Source: Bradyrhizobium sp. LTSP849 (GTDB lineage Bacteria; Pseudomonadota; Alphaproteobacteria; Rhizobiales; Xanthobacteraceae). Taken from it: 64,000 nt of DNA. The notes under the pieces are model-generated. The model ran no database searches, was not told the origin of the DNA, and saw only the letters and a list, made by a program, of their open reading frames with translations. A program made the position numbers and the translations under genes. Shown here piece by piece: positions 45,239 through 54,768 of this stretch. The stretch is from positions 62,001-126,000 of the forward strand of contig NZ_JYMR01000002.1 in assembly GCF_000938255.1 (NCBI RefSeq), in the 5' to 3' direction. Position 1 is the first letter of the stretch, and every line of letters begins with the position of its first letter.

Positions 45239-46503
45239 CAGGCCAGGGCGTGAGCTTTCGGCGCTGGCAAGAAAGGTATCGCTTCAGGCACGAGCGAGAC
45301 CGGCTCGACCGTGGCACCGTGGATAACAAAAGCGCCTTTGCCGCGGCGCTTGGCTTCGTACATTGCACGATCGGCGGCGCTCAGCAGATCGTCGACGGTC
45401 ACGCCGTCGCGCGGCGCCGACGCGAGGCCGATGCTGGCTCCGACGCGGGCCGCCGGAGCAAACTCGAATGGCTCGGCCACACGCGCGATGATCCGTTGGG
45501 CCACTGCGGCAGCCTCGTCGTCCGTGATATCGGGCAGCAGGATCACAAACTCGTCGCCGCCGATGCGGCACACCACGTCAGCGTCGCGCACGCTGGCGCA
45601 GAGGCGCTTCGCCACCGCGACGAGAACGGCGTCACCCGTGGCATGTCCAAACCTGTCATTGACACCCTTGAAGCCGTCAAGATCGACGCAGAACACGGTG
45701 AGCTTCGAGGTCGCCGCCGCTGCGTCCGGCCATGGGCCGTCGAGCATCTCGGCAAAAAGCTTCTGGTTGAGGGCGCGATTGGGAAGGCCGGTGAGCTGGT
45801 CGTGATGCGCCATCAGGCGGTTGTTGCGCTCGGAATGATGGAGGTCGAGCAGGATCTTGTGGTTTTCCAGCAGCAGGAAGATCATCCCCGCCGTGTAGAC
45901 CGGCGTTTGCAGCCCGATGATGAACAGGAACGGGACCGGCGACAGCATCGTCGCCAGCGCGAAGGGCAGCGTCAGGATGCAGATCAGGAGAATGCCGTAG
46001 CGCGGCGTCCCGGCGTTGCGCGAGGCGATGCCGCCGACGAGATTCGCTAACCCAATGCCGGCCATCAAAACCAGCGGCATGACGCCGGACGCGACGCATT
46101 GATAGCAGCCGGCGGAAATCAGGATGACGGATGATAGCCCGGCCCAGATCGGCGCGACGTTCACCGGCGCCCGCCGATCCCGCTTCGCCTTTGCGAGGGC
46201 TTTCATCATCAGGCAGATGCGCGTGCTGCCGAGAGCGATCTCTGCCAGCACCCAGGCATAGGCCCATGCGGCGCCAGTCATCGCTGCGGACAGCGACGCG
46301 ATCAGCAGCGATGCAGCGACTGCCACCACCAGCGTCTTGGTCTTGTTGGTTCGTTGCTGGAGCAAGTCGTTGTGGATGTCGTCAGGCTGTGGGCGCGGCC
46401 CGGCGAGCAGCCAGTCGACGCAGGCCTGCAAAGGAAGCCATTGCTGCTGCGGTTGCCCGGCAGAAGCGGAAGCGATCGATGTCTGTCTGACCATGGTTGC
46501 CAT
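45235..46503 (-). CDS. Membrane-bound diguanylate cyclase (GGDEF)
   Basis: 422 residues. The N-terminal half has about six hydrophobic segments (TLVVAVAASLLIASLSAAMT, then SVILISAGCYQCVASGVMPL) forming a membrane sensor region. The C-terminal GGDEF domain begins at HHDQLTGLPNRAL (about residue 235) and has an intact active site (CRIGGDEFVILL). The inhibitory I-site RDAD lies exactly five residues before GGDEF, so feedback inhibition by cyclic-di-GMP is likely. No EAL domain. It should synthesise cyclic-di-GMP in response to an unknown envelope signal. Confidence 0.92.
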   Translation of the reverse strand: MATMVRQTSIASASAGQPQQQWLPLQACVDWLLAGPRPQPDDIHNDLLQQRTNKTKTLVVAVAASLLIASLSAAMTGAAWAYAWVLAEIALGSTRICLMMKALAKAKRDRRAPVNVAPIWAGLSSVILISAGCYQCVASGVMPLVLMAGIGLANLVGGIASRNAGTPRYGILLICILTLPFALATMLSPVPFLFIIGLQTPVYTAGMIFLLLENHKILLDLHHSERNNRLMAHHDQLTGLPNRALNQKLFAEMLDGPWPDAAAATSKLTVFCVDLDGFKGVNDRFGHATGDAVLVAVAKRLCASVRDADVVCRIGGDEFVILLPDITDDEAAAVAQRIIARVAEPFEFAPAARVGASIGLASAPRDGVTVDDLLSAADRAMYEAKRRGKGAFVIHGATVEPVSLVPEAIPFLPAPKAHALAC

Positions 46504-46804
46504 AGAAGCAATCTAGCTGCGCGGCATTTAAGGTCGCTTAAGTCATGGAACCGAGTTCCCGACAGCGTAAACGCTTTGCCAGCGGGCGACGCGCGGCAGG
46601 CTCGGTAGGTGCACAGCAACGGACGGCTTTCGGGGCGCGATCCTGTGACCGAGTGCCCATGGGAAAACCCCTACGCGGCTTGACAGCGCGGCCCCGGTCG
46701 TTGTCTACGGCCCCTTTGGAGCATCATCGGGAACCAAGGCTTGGGCCGGACGTAGTCGGCTGCCGGTTCTTGAAGAGACTGCTCGAGCGATCCGGGGAGC
46801 GCCG
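46504..46804. other. Intergenic region with possible fabD promoter
   Basis: No gene recognised. TTGACA at 46680-46685 is a perfect -35 box; with a 17-base spacer the -10 would be GTCTAC, which is weak. A GGAAC-N16-CGTA at 46730-46754 approaches, but does not match, the EcfG consensus. The GGDEF promoter should lie near the left edge on the minus strand. Confidence 0.35.
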
Positions 46805-47758
46805 ATGACGGCAGCATTCACATTTCCAGGGCAGGGTTCCCAGGCGGTTGGCATGGGCAAGGCCCTGGCCGACGCCTTCCCAGTGGCGCGCGCCGTGTTC
46901 GACGAGGTCGACGCCGCGCTTGGGGAGAAGCTGACGGCCATCATCTGGGATGGCCCGGCCGAGACCCTACAGCTCACCCAGAACGCCCAGCCGGCGCTGA
47001 TGGCGGTATCTGTGGCCACTCTGCGCGTGCTGGAGAGCGAGGCGGGTTTTTCCGTGGGGCGGGATGCCGCTTTCGTCGCCGGCCACTCGCTCGGTGAATA
47101 TTCGGCGCTGGCTGCGGCCGGCAGCCTGACGATCTCCGACACTGCACGGTTGCTCCGCACCCGCGGTCTCGCAATGCAAAAAGCCGTGCCGGTCGGTGCC
47201 GGCGCCATGGCCGCACTGCTCGGCCTCGACTATGAGGCTGCTATGGCGGTCGCCCACGAGGCGGCGCAGGGCCAGGTCTGCCAGGCCGCCAATGACAATG
47301 GTGGTGGCCAAGTGGTCGTCTCCGGCGACAAGGCAGCAGTCGATCGCGCCGTCGAGATCGCCAAGGTCAAGGGTGCCAAGCGCGCCATGCTTCTCCCGGT
47401 GTCCGCGCCGTTCCATTGCAAGCTGATGCAGCCGGCTGCGGAGGCGATGGCCGAGGCGCTGTCCAAGGTCACGATCAAGGCGCCGGCTGCGCCGCTGGTG
47501 TCGAACGTGCTGGCGAGCGCCATTACCGATCCCGACGAAATCCGCCGCCGGCTGGTCGAACAGGTCACCGGCACGGTGCGCTGGCGCGAGTCGGTTGCCT
47601 ATATGGCAGGGCAGGGCGTCACGCGCTTCTTCGAGATCGGCGCCGGCAAGGTGCTGACCGGACTCGTCAAGCGCATCGCCGACGGCGCCGTCGGAGTTGT
47701 GGTCGGCGGGCCGAACGACATTGCCGCCGCCAAGGATGCATTGGCCGCTGCGAAGTAG
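46805..47758 (+). CDS. fabD: Malonyl-CoA:ACP transacylase
   Basis: 317 residues. FTFPGQGSQAVGMGKAL at the start and the nucleophile elbow GHSLGEYSALAAAG (Ser at about residue 98) are diagnostic; the catalytic histidine is in SAPFHCKLM and the substrate glutamine in the first motif. The enzyme loads malonyl units onto ACP for fatty acid synthesis. It leads the fabD-fabG-acpP-fabF cluster, with fabG 18 bases downstream. Confidence 0.96.
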   Translation: MTAAFTFPGQGSQAVGMGKALADAFPVARAVFDEVDAALGEKLTAIIWDGPAETLQLTQNAQPALMAVSVATLRVLESEAGFSVGRDAAFVAGHSLGEYSALAAAGSLTISDTARLLRTRGLAMQKAVPVGAGAMAALLGLDYEAAMAVAHEAAQGQVCQAANDNGGGQVVVSGDKAAVDRAVEIAKVKGAKRAMLLPVSAPFHCKLMQPAAEAMAEALSKVTIKAPAAPLVSNVLASAITDPDEIRRRLVEQVTGTVRWRESVAYMAGQGVTRFFEIGAGKVLTGLVKRIADGAVGVVVGGPNDIAAAKDALAAAK

Positions 47759-47776
47759 GCCTAGAGGAGTCTTTCA

Positions 47777-48514
47777 ATGTTCGATCTGACTGGCCGAAAG
47801 GCGCTCGTCACCGGCGCGACCGGTGGCATCGGCGGCGCGATTGCGCAGGCGCTGCACGCACAGGGCGCCACGGTTGCGATTTCGGGAACGCGGAAGGAAG
47901 TGCTGGATGAGCTTGCCGGCAAGCTCGGCGAGCGTGCCCTTGTGCTGCCCTGCAATCTCTCCAAGGCTGAAGAGGTCGAGGCGCTGGTGCCCGCCGCGGA
48001 AAAAGCTATGGGGCAGGTCGACATCCTCATCGCCAATGCGGGCATCACGCGCGACAATCTCTTCGTCCAGCTTCGCGATGAGGATTGGGACGAGGTCATC
48101 AACGTCAACCTGACGTCGACCTTCCGGCTCGCGCGCGCCGCCACCAAATTGATGATGCGCAAGCGCTTCGGCCGCATCATTGCCATCACCTCGATCGTCG
48201 GCGTCACCGGCAATCCGGGGCAGGGCAATTACACCGCGTCGAAGGCCGGCCTGATCGGCATGATCAAGACGCTCGGCGCCGAGTATGCCAAGCGCGGCGT
48301 GACTGCGAACTGCATTGCGCCCGGCTTCATCAAGACGCCGATGACGGATGCGCTCAATGACAAGCAGCGCGAAACGATTCTGACCAAGGTTCCGGCAGCC
48401 CGTCTGGGGACGCCCGAGGACATTGCGGCAGCCGCCGTCTACCTGAGTTCGAGCGAAGCAGCCTACGTCACAGGCCAAACCATCCACGTCAACGGCGGCA
48501 TGGCCATGATCTGA
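47777..48514 (+). CDS. fabG: 3-oxoacyl-ACP reductase
   Basis: 245 residues, classical SDR. The NADPH motif is TGATGGIGGAIAQAL, followed by NAGITRDNLF, and catalysis uses Ser in ITSIVGVTGN with YTASKAGLIG (Tyr-x-x-x-Lys). The position between fabD and acpP and the high similarity to known FabG fix the assignment. AGGAG precedes the ATG. It reduces 3-oxoacyl-ACP in each elongation round. Confidence 0.96.
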   Translation: MFDLTGRKALVTGATGGIGGAIAQALHAQGATVAISGTRKEVLDELAGKLGERALVLPCNLSKAEEVEALVPAAEKAMGQVDILIANAGITRDNLFVQLRDEDWDEVINVNLTSTFRLARAATKLMMRKRFGRIIAITSIVGVTGNPGQGNYTASKAGLIGMIKTLGAEYAKRGVTANCIAPGFIKTPMTDALNDKQRETILTKVPAARLGTPEDIAAAAVYLSSSEAAYVTGQTIHVNGGMAMI

Positions 48515-48823
48515 GGCCTCGTTCCGCACCGCCCACATGGGCGGGGTCGGATGCGGCAAACGGCCGTTTCCGGAGCGAATTGAGGCTTGTAGTCAAGGCA
48601 GTTGAAGTATGATAACCGGACGTTCAATGGATGGGCAAAGAACGCCATTGCAGGTTTTTGAAACCCTGTATATTGGCGATGCGGAGCCTTGGCCGTCGTT
48701 CGCCGGGCTGCATCGGTTAGGATGGGGCCAAATCAAAGTTCGTAAGCGAAGGCAGTCAACGACCACGACGGCTCGTATCGTCCCGGGGGGTCGGGTCTAC
48801 AGGGAACAACACGAGGTTAAGCA
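48515..48823 (+). other. Intergenic region with acpP promoter and leader
   Basis: 309 bases with no credible gene. Possible promoter: TTGCAG at 48648-48653 with TATTGG 17 bases on (48671-48676), in a locally AT-rich patch. acpP is usually transcribed strongly from its own promoter, which would explain the long gap. GAGGTTAAGCA just before 48824 contains the ribosome site. Confidence 0.4.
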
Positions 48824-49063
48824 ATGAGTGACATTGGCGAACGGGTTAAGAAGATCGTGGTCGAACACCTTGGTGTTGAACCCGAGAAGGTTGTCGACGC
48901 AGCGAGCTTCATCGACGACCTCGGCGCCGACAGTCTGGACACCGTCGAGCTGGTGATGGCGTTCGAAGAGGAATTCGGGTGCGAGATTCCGGACGACGCC
49001 GCGGAGACGATTCTCACCGTCGGCGACGCCACGAAGTTTCTCGAGAAGAACGCGAAGAGCTAA
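48824..49063 (+). CDS. acpP: Acyl carrier protein
   Basis: 79 residues, strongly acidic, four-helix fold. The phosphopantetheine serine is in [20 protein letters not shown] (D-S-L, Ser at about residue 37). Length and sequence match the primary ACP of fatty acid synthesis. It is flanked by its own likely promoter and by a terminator-like hairpin before fabF, consistent with separate high-level expression. Confidence 0.97.
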   Translation: MSDIGERVKKIVVEHLGVEPEKVVDAASFIDDLGADSLDTVELVMAFEEEFGCEIPDDAAETILTVGDATKFLEKNAKS

Positions 49064-49091
49064 GGCTCTTCATTTTCGCGGGGACAACATT

Positions 49092-49130
49092 GAAACCGGA
49101 CGGGCCGCTTCCCAGCGGTCAGCCGGTTTC
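49092..49130 (+). terminator. Terminator-like double stem between acpP and fabF
   Basis: The outer stem GAAACCGG (49092-49099) pairs with CCGGTTTC (49123-49130), and an inner stem CCGCT pairs with AGCGG (49105-49118). TTGTTATT follows. It begins 29 bases after the acpP stop and about 42 bases before fabF. It likely terminates most acpP transcripts, with some read-through into fabF. Confidence 0.65.
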
Positions 49131-49171
49131 TTGTTATTGGCCGTGAATCTATCGATGCGGAGTTTTCGGAT

Positions 49172-50437
49172 ATGAGGCGGGTTGTCGTCACGGGTCTCGG
49201 CATGGTGTCGCCGCTCGGCTGCGGCGTCGAGCCGACCTGGAAACGCATCCTCAACGGCGAAAGCGGTGCGCGCAAGATCGAGAGCTTCGACGTCTCCGAT
49301 CTTCAGACCAAGATCGCCTGCACCGTGGTACGCGGTGACGGTTCGAACGACAGCTTCAATCCGGATATCTGGATGGAGCCGAAGGACCAGCGCAAGGTCG
49401 ACGACTTCATCATCTTCGGCATGGCGGCTGCGGGCCAGGCGCTCGACGATGCCAATTGGCATCCCGAGTCCGAAGAAGACAAATGCGCGACCGGCACCAT
49501 GATCGGTTCCGGCATCGGTGGTCTCAACGGCATCGCCGAGACCGCGGTCCTGCTGAAGGAACGTGGGCCGCGCCGAGTGTCGCCTTTCTTCATTCCGGGC
49601 CGTCTGATCAATCTCGCCTCCGGCTATGTCTCGATCAAGCATGGGCTGAAGGGGCCGAACCATTCGGTGGTCACGGCCTGCTCGACCGGCGCTCACGCGG
49701 TCGGCGATGCCGCCCGCCTGATTGCGCTGGGCGACGCCGACGTCATGGTCGCCGGCGGCGCCGAATCGCCGATCGGCCGCATCGGCATTGCCGGCTTCAA
49801 CGCTGCGCGTGCGCTGTCGACCGGCTTCAACGAGACGCCCGAGAAAGCCTCGCGTCCTTACGACAAGGACCGCGACGGCTTCGTGATGGGCGAGGGCGCC
49901 GGCGTCCTGGTCCTGGAAGAACTCGATCATGCCCTGCGTCGTGGCGCGAAGATCTATGCCGAGGTGATCGGCTACGGCCTCTCCGGCGATGCCTATCACA
50001 TCACCTCGCCGTCGCCCGACGGCGATGGCGGCTTCCGCAGCATGGCGGCAGCGCTGAAGCGCGCCGGGCTGACGTCGTCCGATCTCGACTACATCAATGC
50101 GCACGGCACCTCGACACCGCTTGGCGACGAGATCGAGCTTGGTGCGGTCGAGCGACTCCTTGGTAATGCCGCCTCGAAGGTCGCGATGTCCTCGACCAAA
50201 TCCTCGACCGGCCATCTCCTGGGCGCGGCAGGCGCGATCGAGGCAATCTTCGCTATTCTCGCGATTCGCGATAATGTCGTGCCGCCGACTATCAACCTGG
50301 ACAATCCGTCGGTCGAAACCGCGATCGATCTCGTGCCGCATATGGCGAAGAAGCGCGAGGTCAACGTTGCGTTGTCGAATTCTTTTGGTTTTGGCGGTAC
50401 CAATGCGTCGGTCATCTTCCGGCGCCTGGTCCAATAG
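49172..50437 (+). CDS. fabF: 3-oxoacyl-ACP synthase II
   Basis: 421 residues of the thiolase fold. Active-site residues: Cys in SVVTACSTGAHAVGDA (about 170), His in NAHGTSTPLGDEIE (about 311), Lys-Ser-x-x-Gly-His in STKSSTGHLLGAAGA (His about 348). N-terminal MRRVVVTGLGMVSPLGCG is standard. It condenses malonyl-ACP with acyl-ACP and, as FabF, is temperature-responsive in E. coli for cis-vaccenate synthesis. Confidence 0.96.
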   Translation: MRRVVVTGLGMVSPLGCGVEPTWKRILNGESGARKIESFDVSDLQTKIACTVVRGDGSNDSFNPDIWMEPKDQRKVDDFIIFGMAAAGQALDDANWHPESEEDKCATGTMIGSGIGGLNGIAETAVLLKERGPRRVSPFFIPGRLINLASGYVSIKHGLKGPNHSVVTACSTGAHAVGDAARLIALGDADVMVAGGAESPIGRIGIAGFNAARALSTGFNETPEKASRPYDKDRDGFVMGEGAGVLVLEELDHALRRGAKIYAEVIGYGLSGDAYHITSPSPDGDGGFRSMAAALKRAGLTSSDLDYINAHGTSTPLGDEIELGAVERLLGNAASKVAMSSTKSSTGHLLGAAGAIEAIFAILAIRDNVVPPTINLDNPSVETAIDLVPHMAKKREVNVALSNSFGFGGTNASVIFRRLVQ

Positions 50438-50562
50438 TTTGTGGTTGCGACGAATCCACCGTTTTGCCGTATTCGGCGATAGTCATACACGTGGGCGCGT
50501 GCATTTGGCAGGACAAGCGATTGTCAGGCCGCAATTGAACCGGCAGGATTCAGGTTGCTTCG

Positions 50563-51837
50563 ATGAGTGAAAGGCCGCCCATTTCGCCCCGAAGCCCGCG
50601 GGCAGCGCTCGAGCCCGAGCAGGTCCCGCCGCCGCCGAAGCGATCGGAGCGGGCGCGCAACCCTTTCGTGATCGTCGGCAACGCCATCATCACCCTCCTG
50701 CTGATCGCCATGATCGGTGCGGGCGGCGTTTATTATTACGGCCGGCAGGTGCTGGAAGCGCCGGGACCGCTCCAGGAAGACAAAGTCGTCAACATCCCGC
50801 AGCGCGCGGGCAAGCGCGACATCGCCGAGACCCTGAACAGGGAGGGCGTGACCGACGTCAATCCGTGGGTGTTCATTGCAAGCGTTGCTGCGCTGAAGGC
50901 GAGCTCGGACCTGAAGCCCGGTGAATATTCGTTCCAGAAGAATGCTTCGTTGCGCGACGTCATCGCCACCATCGTCGAGGGCAAGGTGGTGCAGCATGCC
51001 GTTACGATTCCGGAAGGCCTGACCTCCGAGCAGATCGTGGCGCGGTTGTCCGATAACGACATCTTCACCGGCAGCGTGCGCGAGCTGCCGCGCGAAGGCA
51101 CGTTGTTGCCGGAGACCTACAAGTTCCCGCGTGGGACCCCGCGCGATCAGGTGGTCCAGCGCATGCAGCAGGCGCACAAGCGCGTGCTGGCCGAGATCTG
51201 GGACCGTCGCAGCCAGGACGTTCCGGTCAAGACGCCGGAGCAGCTGGTGACGCTGGCCTCCATCGTCGAGAAGGAGACCGGCAAGCCGGACGAGCGCAGC
51301 CGCGTCGCCGCCGTGTTCGTCAATCGCCTCAGGCAGAAGATCAAGCTTCAGTCCGATCCGACCATCATCTACGGCCTGGTCGGCGGCAAGGGTACGCTCG
51401 GCCGGCCCATCAAGCGCAGCGAGATCACGCAGCCTTCGCCCTACAACACCTATGTGATCGACGGCCTGCCGCCGGGCCCGATCTCCAATCCCGGCCGCGC
51501 CTCGCTGGAAGCCGCTGCCAACCCGGCCCGCACACGCGACCTCTATTTCGTCGCTGACGGCACCGGCGGGCATGCCTTCACCGAGACCTACGACGCGCAC
51601 CAGAAAAACGTCGCCAAGCTGCGCGCGATGGAGAAGCAGATCCAGAACGACACGGTCGAGCCGGCCGACGACGCGCAGGCCCCGGCCGCCGCCGCGCCCG
51701 CCGCCGCCGATACGGCACCGACCGCGACCACGCCCAAGCCGACCCAGCAGAAAAAGCCACCGGCTTCTCGCCCGGCCAATCCCGCGCCGGCCCGGCAGGG
51801 CGCGGCGCAGCCAGTGCCGCCGGTGATCCAGCGCTAG
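50563..51837 (+). CDS. mltG: Endolytic transglycosylase MltG
   Basis: 424 residues. A short cytoplasmic N-terminus and one membrane helix (PFVIVGNAIITLLLIAMIGA) are followed by a LysM-like segment and the YceG/MltG catalytic domain. The catalytic glutamate is in LASIVEKETGKPDERSRVAA, and QSDPTIIYGL with SPYNTYVIDGLPPGPISNPG are family motifs. The last 65 residues form an Ala/Pro/Thr-rich tail not found in E. coli. It cuts nascent glycan strands. Position after fabF is typical of alphaproteobacteria. Confidence 0.95.
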   Translation: MSERPPISPRSPRAALEPEQVPPPPKRSERARNPFVIVGNAIITLLLIAMIGAGGVYYYGRQVLEAPGPLQEDKVVNIPQRAGKRDIAETLNREGVTDVNPWVFIASVAALKASSDLKPGEYSFQKNASLRDVIATIVEGKVVQHAVTIPEGLTSEQIVARLSDNDIFTGSVRELPREGTLLPETYKFPRGTPRDQVVQRMQQAHKRVLAEIWDRRSQDVPVKTPEQLVTLASIVEKETGKPDERSRVAAVFVNRLRQKIKLQSDPTIIYGLVGGKGTLGRPIKRSEITQPSPYNTYVIDGLPPGPISNPGRASLEAAANPARTRDLYFVADGTGGHAFTETYDAHQKNVAKLRAMEKQIQNDTVEPADDAQAPAAAAPAAADTAPTATTPKPTQQKKPPASRPANPAPARQGAAQPVPPVIQR

Positions 51838-51946
51838 CGCAGGCCTGCCTACGGGACTTTGCGGATTACACTTTCCTGCAAAATAGTCTTAAGATTCGCG
51901 CGGCCGATGGCCTCGCGAATCTTACCTGTCCGGAGAAATTGACCCG

Positions 51947-52834
51947 ATGGCGCTGTCGTCCATGACCGGCTTTGCCCGAAGCCACGGCGCGAGCGGGCCG
52001 TACACGTTCGAATGGGAATTGAAGTCGGTCAACGCCAAGGGCTTTGACCTGCGCGTGCGGCTGCCGCAGGGGTTCGACGAGCTCGAGGCCTATGCCAAGA
52101 AGCGCGCCGGCGAGCTTTTGTCGCGCGGCACCGTCTACGCCAATCTCACCGTCAAGCGCGCCAATGCCGCAGCCTCCGTCCGCGTCAATGAAGACGTGCT
52201 CAACGCCGTCCTGAAGGCCGCTGCCGTGATCGCCGGCAAGGTCGATGCTGTCGCGCCAAGCGTTGACGGCCTCTTGGCCATCAAGGGTGTGATCGAGGTC
52301 GCCGAGCCCGAGGGCGACGAGGAGGAGGACCAGGCCGCGCGCGCTGCCGTGGCCGAAGCCTTCGACAAGGCGCTCGCCGAACTCGTCGAGATGCGCAAGC
52401 GCGAGGGCACCTCGCTCGGGCAAATCCTGATCCAGCGGGTGGACGAGGTCGAGCAGTTCGCGAAAAAGGCCGAGGCTGCGCCCGGCCGCAAGCCGGAGGC
52501 AATCAAGGCCAGGCTTGCCGAGCAGATCGCGACGCTGCTCGATACCTCCGACCGTTTCGATTCCGATCGCCTGATGCAGGAAGCGATCCTGATCGCGACC
52601 CGGGCCGACATCCGCGAGGAGCTCGACCGCATCGCCTCGCACGTCGCCCAGGCGCGCGAGCTGATCGGCAAGGGCGGCCCGGTCGGGCGCAAGCTGGATT
52701 TCCTGGCGCAGGAGTTTCACCGCGAGGTCAACACCTGCTGCTCGAAGTCGAACGACATCGAGCTGACCAATACCGGGCTCGCCATGAAAAACGTGGTCGA
52801 GCAGTTTCGCGAGCAGGTCCAGAATCTGGAGTGA
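51947..52834 (+). CDS. YicC/YloC family endoribonuclease
   Basis: 295 residues. The N-terminal MALSSMTGFARSHG and WELKSVNAKGFDLRVRLP, and the C-terminal DF1732-type end (GRKLDFLAQEFHREVNTCCS; SNDIELTNTGLAMKNVVEQF) identify the family; Bacillus and E. coli members are endoribonucleases that affect small-RNA stability. It lies three bases before gmk, a conserved pairing. Confidence 0.93.
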   Translation: MALSSMTGFARSHGASGPYTFEWELKSVNAKGFDLRVRLPQGFDELEAYAKKRAGELLSRGTVYANLTVKRANAAASVRVNEDVLNAVLKAAAVIAGKVDAVAPSVDGLLAIKGVIEVAEPEGDEEEDQAARAAVAEAFDKALAELVEMRKREGTSLGQILIQRVDEVEQFAKKAEAAPGRKPEAIKARLAEQIATLLDTSDRFDSDRLMQEAILIATRADIREELDRIASHVAQARELIGKGGPVGRKLDFLAQEFHREVNTCCSKSNDIELTNTGLAMKNVVEQFREQVQNLE

Positions 52835-52837
52835 TCG

Positions 52838-53497
52838 ATGACGACGGGCGGCCACGTAACTGACGGTGTCGAGCGGCGCGGGCTGATGTTCGTGCTGTCC
52901 TCGCCATCAGGCGCGGGCAAAACGACGCTGTCACGTCTCCTCATCGACCGCATGCCCGGGCTGAAAATGTCGGTCTCGGCGACCACGCGGGCGATGCGTC
53001 CCGGCGAGGTCGACGGTCGCGACTATCTGTTCGTCGACAAGCCCAGGTTCGAGGCCATGGTGAGGGGCGACGAGCTCCTGGAATGGGCGACCGTGTTCGA
53101 CAACCGCTACGGCACGCCGCGCGCGCCTGTCGAGGCGGCGCTGTCGGCCGGGCAGGACGTCTTGTTCGACATCGACTGGCAGGGCACGCAGCAGCTGCGC
53201 GAGAAGGCGCGTGCCGATGTCGTCAGCGTGTTCATTCTGCCGCCCTCGGCCGGTGATCTCGAGAAGCGATTGCATTCGCGCGCGCAGGATTCCGACGAAG
53301 TCATCCGCAATCGCATGAGCCGCGCCAGCCACGAGATGAGCCACTGGGCCGAGTACGACTACATCGTCATCAACCACGACGTCGATGAAGCCTTCGCCGA
53401 GGTGCAGTCGATCCTGAAGGCCGAACGGCTCAAGCGCGAGCGGCGGACTGGCCTCGTTGGATTCGTGCGAGGTCTGCAAGGTCAGCTTCAAGGCTAG
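52838..53497 (+). CDS. gmk: Guanylate kinase
   Basis: 219 residues. Walker A is SSPSGAGKTTLSRLL at about residue 18; the GMP-binding SVSATTRAMRPGEVDGRDY and the lid region (ILPPSAGDLEKRLHSRAQDS) are intact. The enzyme phosphorylates GMP to GDP. The last 68 bases overlap the end of a convergent gene on the opposite strand. Confidence 0.96.
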   Translation: MTTGGHVTDGVERRGLMFVLSSPSGAGKTTLSRLLIDRMPGLKMSVSATTRAMRPGEVDGRDYLFVDKPRFEAMVRGDELLEWATVFDNRYGTPRAPVEAALSAGQDVLFDIDWQGTQQLREKARADVVSVFILPPSAGDLEKRLHSRAQDSDEVIRNRMSRASHEMSHWAEYDYIVINHDVDEAFAEVQSILKAERLKRERRTGLVGFVRGLQGQLQG

Positions 53498-54617
53498 GCT
53501 GCGTCAGCCGCGGCCCTTCCTTTGCCAGCCGTTCCAGCATCGCCGTGATGACGTCGATATCGACGGTATCCTCATCGCGTGCATCCTCATCGCGATCGGC
53601 CGGCGCTTCGTCATGGCTGTCCTCGGCAGCCAACTGAGGCGCTGACGGCTCGATCTCGAACTCCCCGTCGAGAATCTCGATCTCGGTCTCGTCAGGTTCT
53701 GTTGCCGCGACATCAGTGGAACGGGCCTGCGCTGCGATCTGGCCGATCGCATCGGCGAATGCGGCCATTTGCGGCGGCTGAGGACGCGCAGCGTCGAAGT
53801 CGACCGGACGCGGCCGCTCCGCGCGCGGCATCCGGGTGGGCGCTGCATCGAGCCAGGGCGCGCGGCTGTCGTCGTGATCCTGCGGCTCCCGATGGTCCCA
53901 GTTCACGCGGCGATGGTCGCCGGCCTGGACGCGGACGCCGGCGAAGCGGTAGATGATGCTGGCAAGGAGGCCGGCGAGCGCCAGTGCGCCGCCGATGACG
54001 AGCAGGAGCATTTGGAGCGAGCCGGTCGGCCTGTCGGCGGGCGCATCGGCCGCGGCGAGCGTCACTTGGGCAGGGAATTGGACAGGAGACGTGGCCGGCT
54101 TCGCGCTCGGCGGCGCATCCGATGTTGCCGGAGCAGCCGCGGGCTGTGGCGCGGGCGCGGCGGCGGCTGTCGATGCATCGGGCCAGCGTGCGGCGACGGC
54201 GGGCTGCTGTGCATTGCTGTCAGCATTCGTGCTTGGAGCTTGCGGCGCTGCAGCGGGCTGCGCGTTTTGCGCGGCACTCTGCGGCGCAATGTATTCGGCG
54301 TGCGCATTCTGCACCGATTGCGGCGCGGGTGAATCCGGCTGCTGTGCGCTGTTTGCCGTCTGCGTCGTGGTCGCGGCCTTGCCGCCTTCGGCGCGCAGGT
54401 ACCAGCACTGCCGCTTGGTCGACCGCTCGAGGCGATAGTACCAGTGCTGTCCTTCCGGCGCCGTGCCCTTCGGCGAGGCGAGGCAGTCGCTGGCGGCGTT
54501 TGCCGTGCTTGCAGCGGCAGGCGCGCTCGGCGCGTCCTGCGAGACGGCTGCCAGCGGTGCGCCGGCGACGATGCTGGCGACAAGTGTGGATATGAATCTC
54601 GCGGATCGGTTGCCCAT
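53430..54617 (-). CDS. Single-pass envelope protein of unknown function
   Basis: 395 residues from the ATG at 54617 (GGGAGACCAGG ahead). It has a signal peptide-like start (RFISTLVASIVAGAPLAAVS), then a compact domain with CLASPKGTAPEGQHWYYRLE and a second cysteine in KRQCWYLR. An Ala/Pro/Gln-rich spacer of about 100 residues leads to one membrane helix (LQMLLLVIGGALALAGLLAS), then a cytoplasmic acidic region (ETEIEILDGEFEIEP). The domain W-Y-Y-R-x-x-R-x-x-x-R-x-C-W-Y looks conserved, but I know no function. Its end overlaps gmk in antisense. Confidence 0.72.
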   Translation of the reverse strand: MGNRSARFISTLVASIVAGAPLAAVSQDAPSAPAAASTANAASDCLASPKGTAPEGQHWYYRLERSTKRQCWYLRAEGGKAATTTQTANSAQQPDSPAPQSVQNAHAEYIAPQSAAQNAQPAAAPQAPSTNADSNAQQPAVAARWPDASTAAAAPAPQPAAAPATSDAPPSAKPATSPVQFPAQVTLAAADAPADRPTGSLQMLLLVIGGALALAGLLASIIYRFAGVRVQAGDHRRVNWDHREPQDHDDSRAPWLDAAPTRMPRAERPRPVDFDAARPQPPQMAAFADAIGQIAAQARSTDVAATEPDETEIEILDGEFEIEPSAPQLAAEDSHDEAPADRDEDARDEDTVDIDVITAMLERLAKEGPRLTQPSLEADLADLARIQRGQSAARA

Positions 54618-54768
54618 CCTGGTCTCCCGGTGACGCATGACGCTACTCTTACCGTCCCTTTCTCAACAAAGAGTTGGGTGGCAATGAGCCGCAAATCCGG
54701 AGAGGATGTGGCCTGAATTGGGCCCGCCCGGCGATCGCTCCGCCGCCAATTGGGCTTTTTCGACGGCT

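Noticed and set aside
46730..46754. A GGAAC-N16-CGTA element ahead of fabD as a third EcfG promoter
   Set aside because: The last base of the -10 differs from CGTT, and fatty acid synthesis genes are not expected in the stress regulon.
49070..50434. A 454-codon open frame antisense to fabF
   Set aside because: It covers fabF entirely and has shadow composition.
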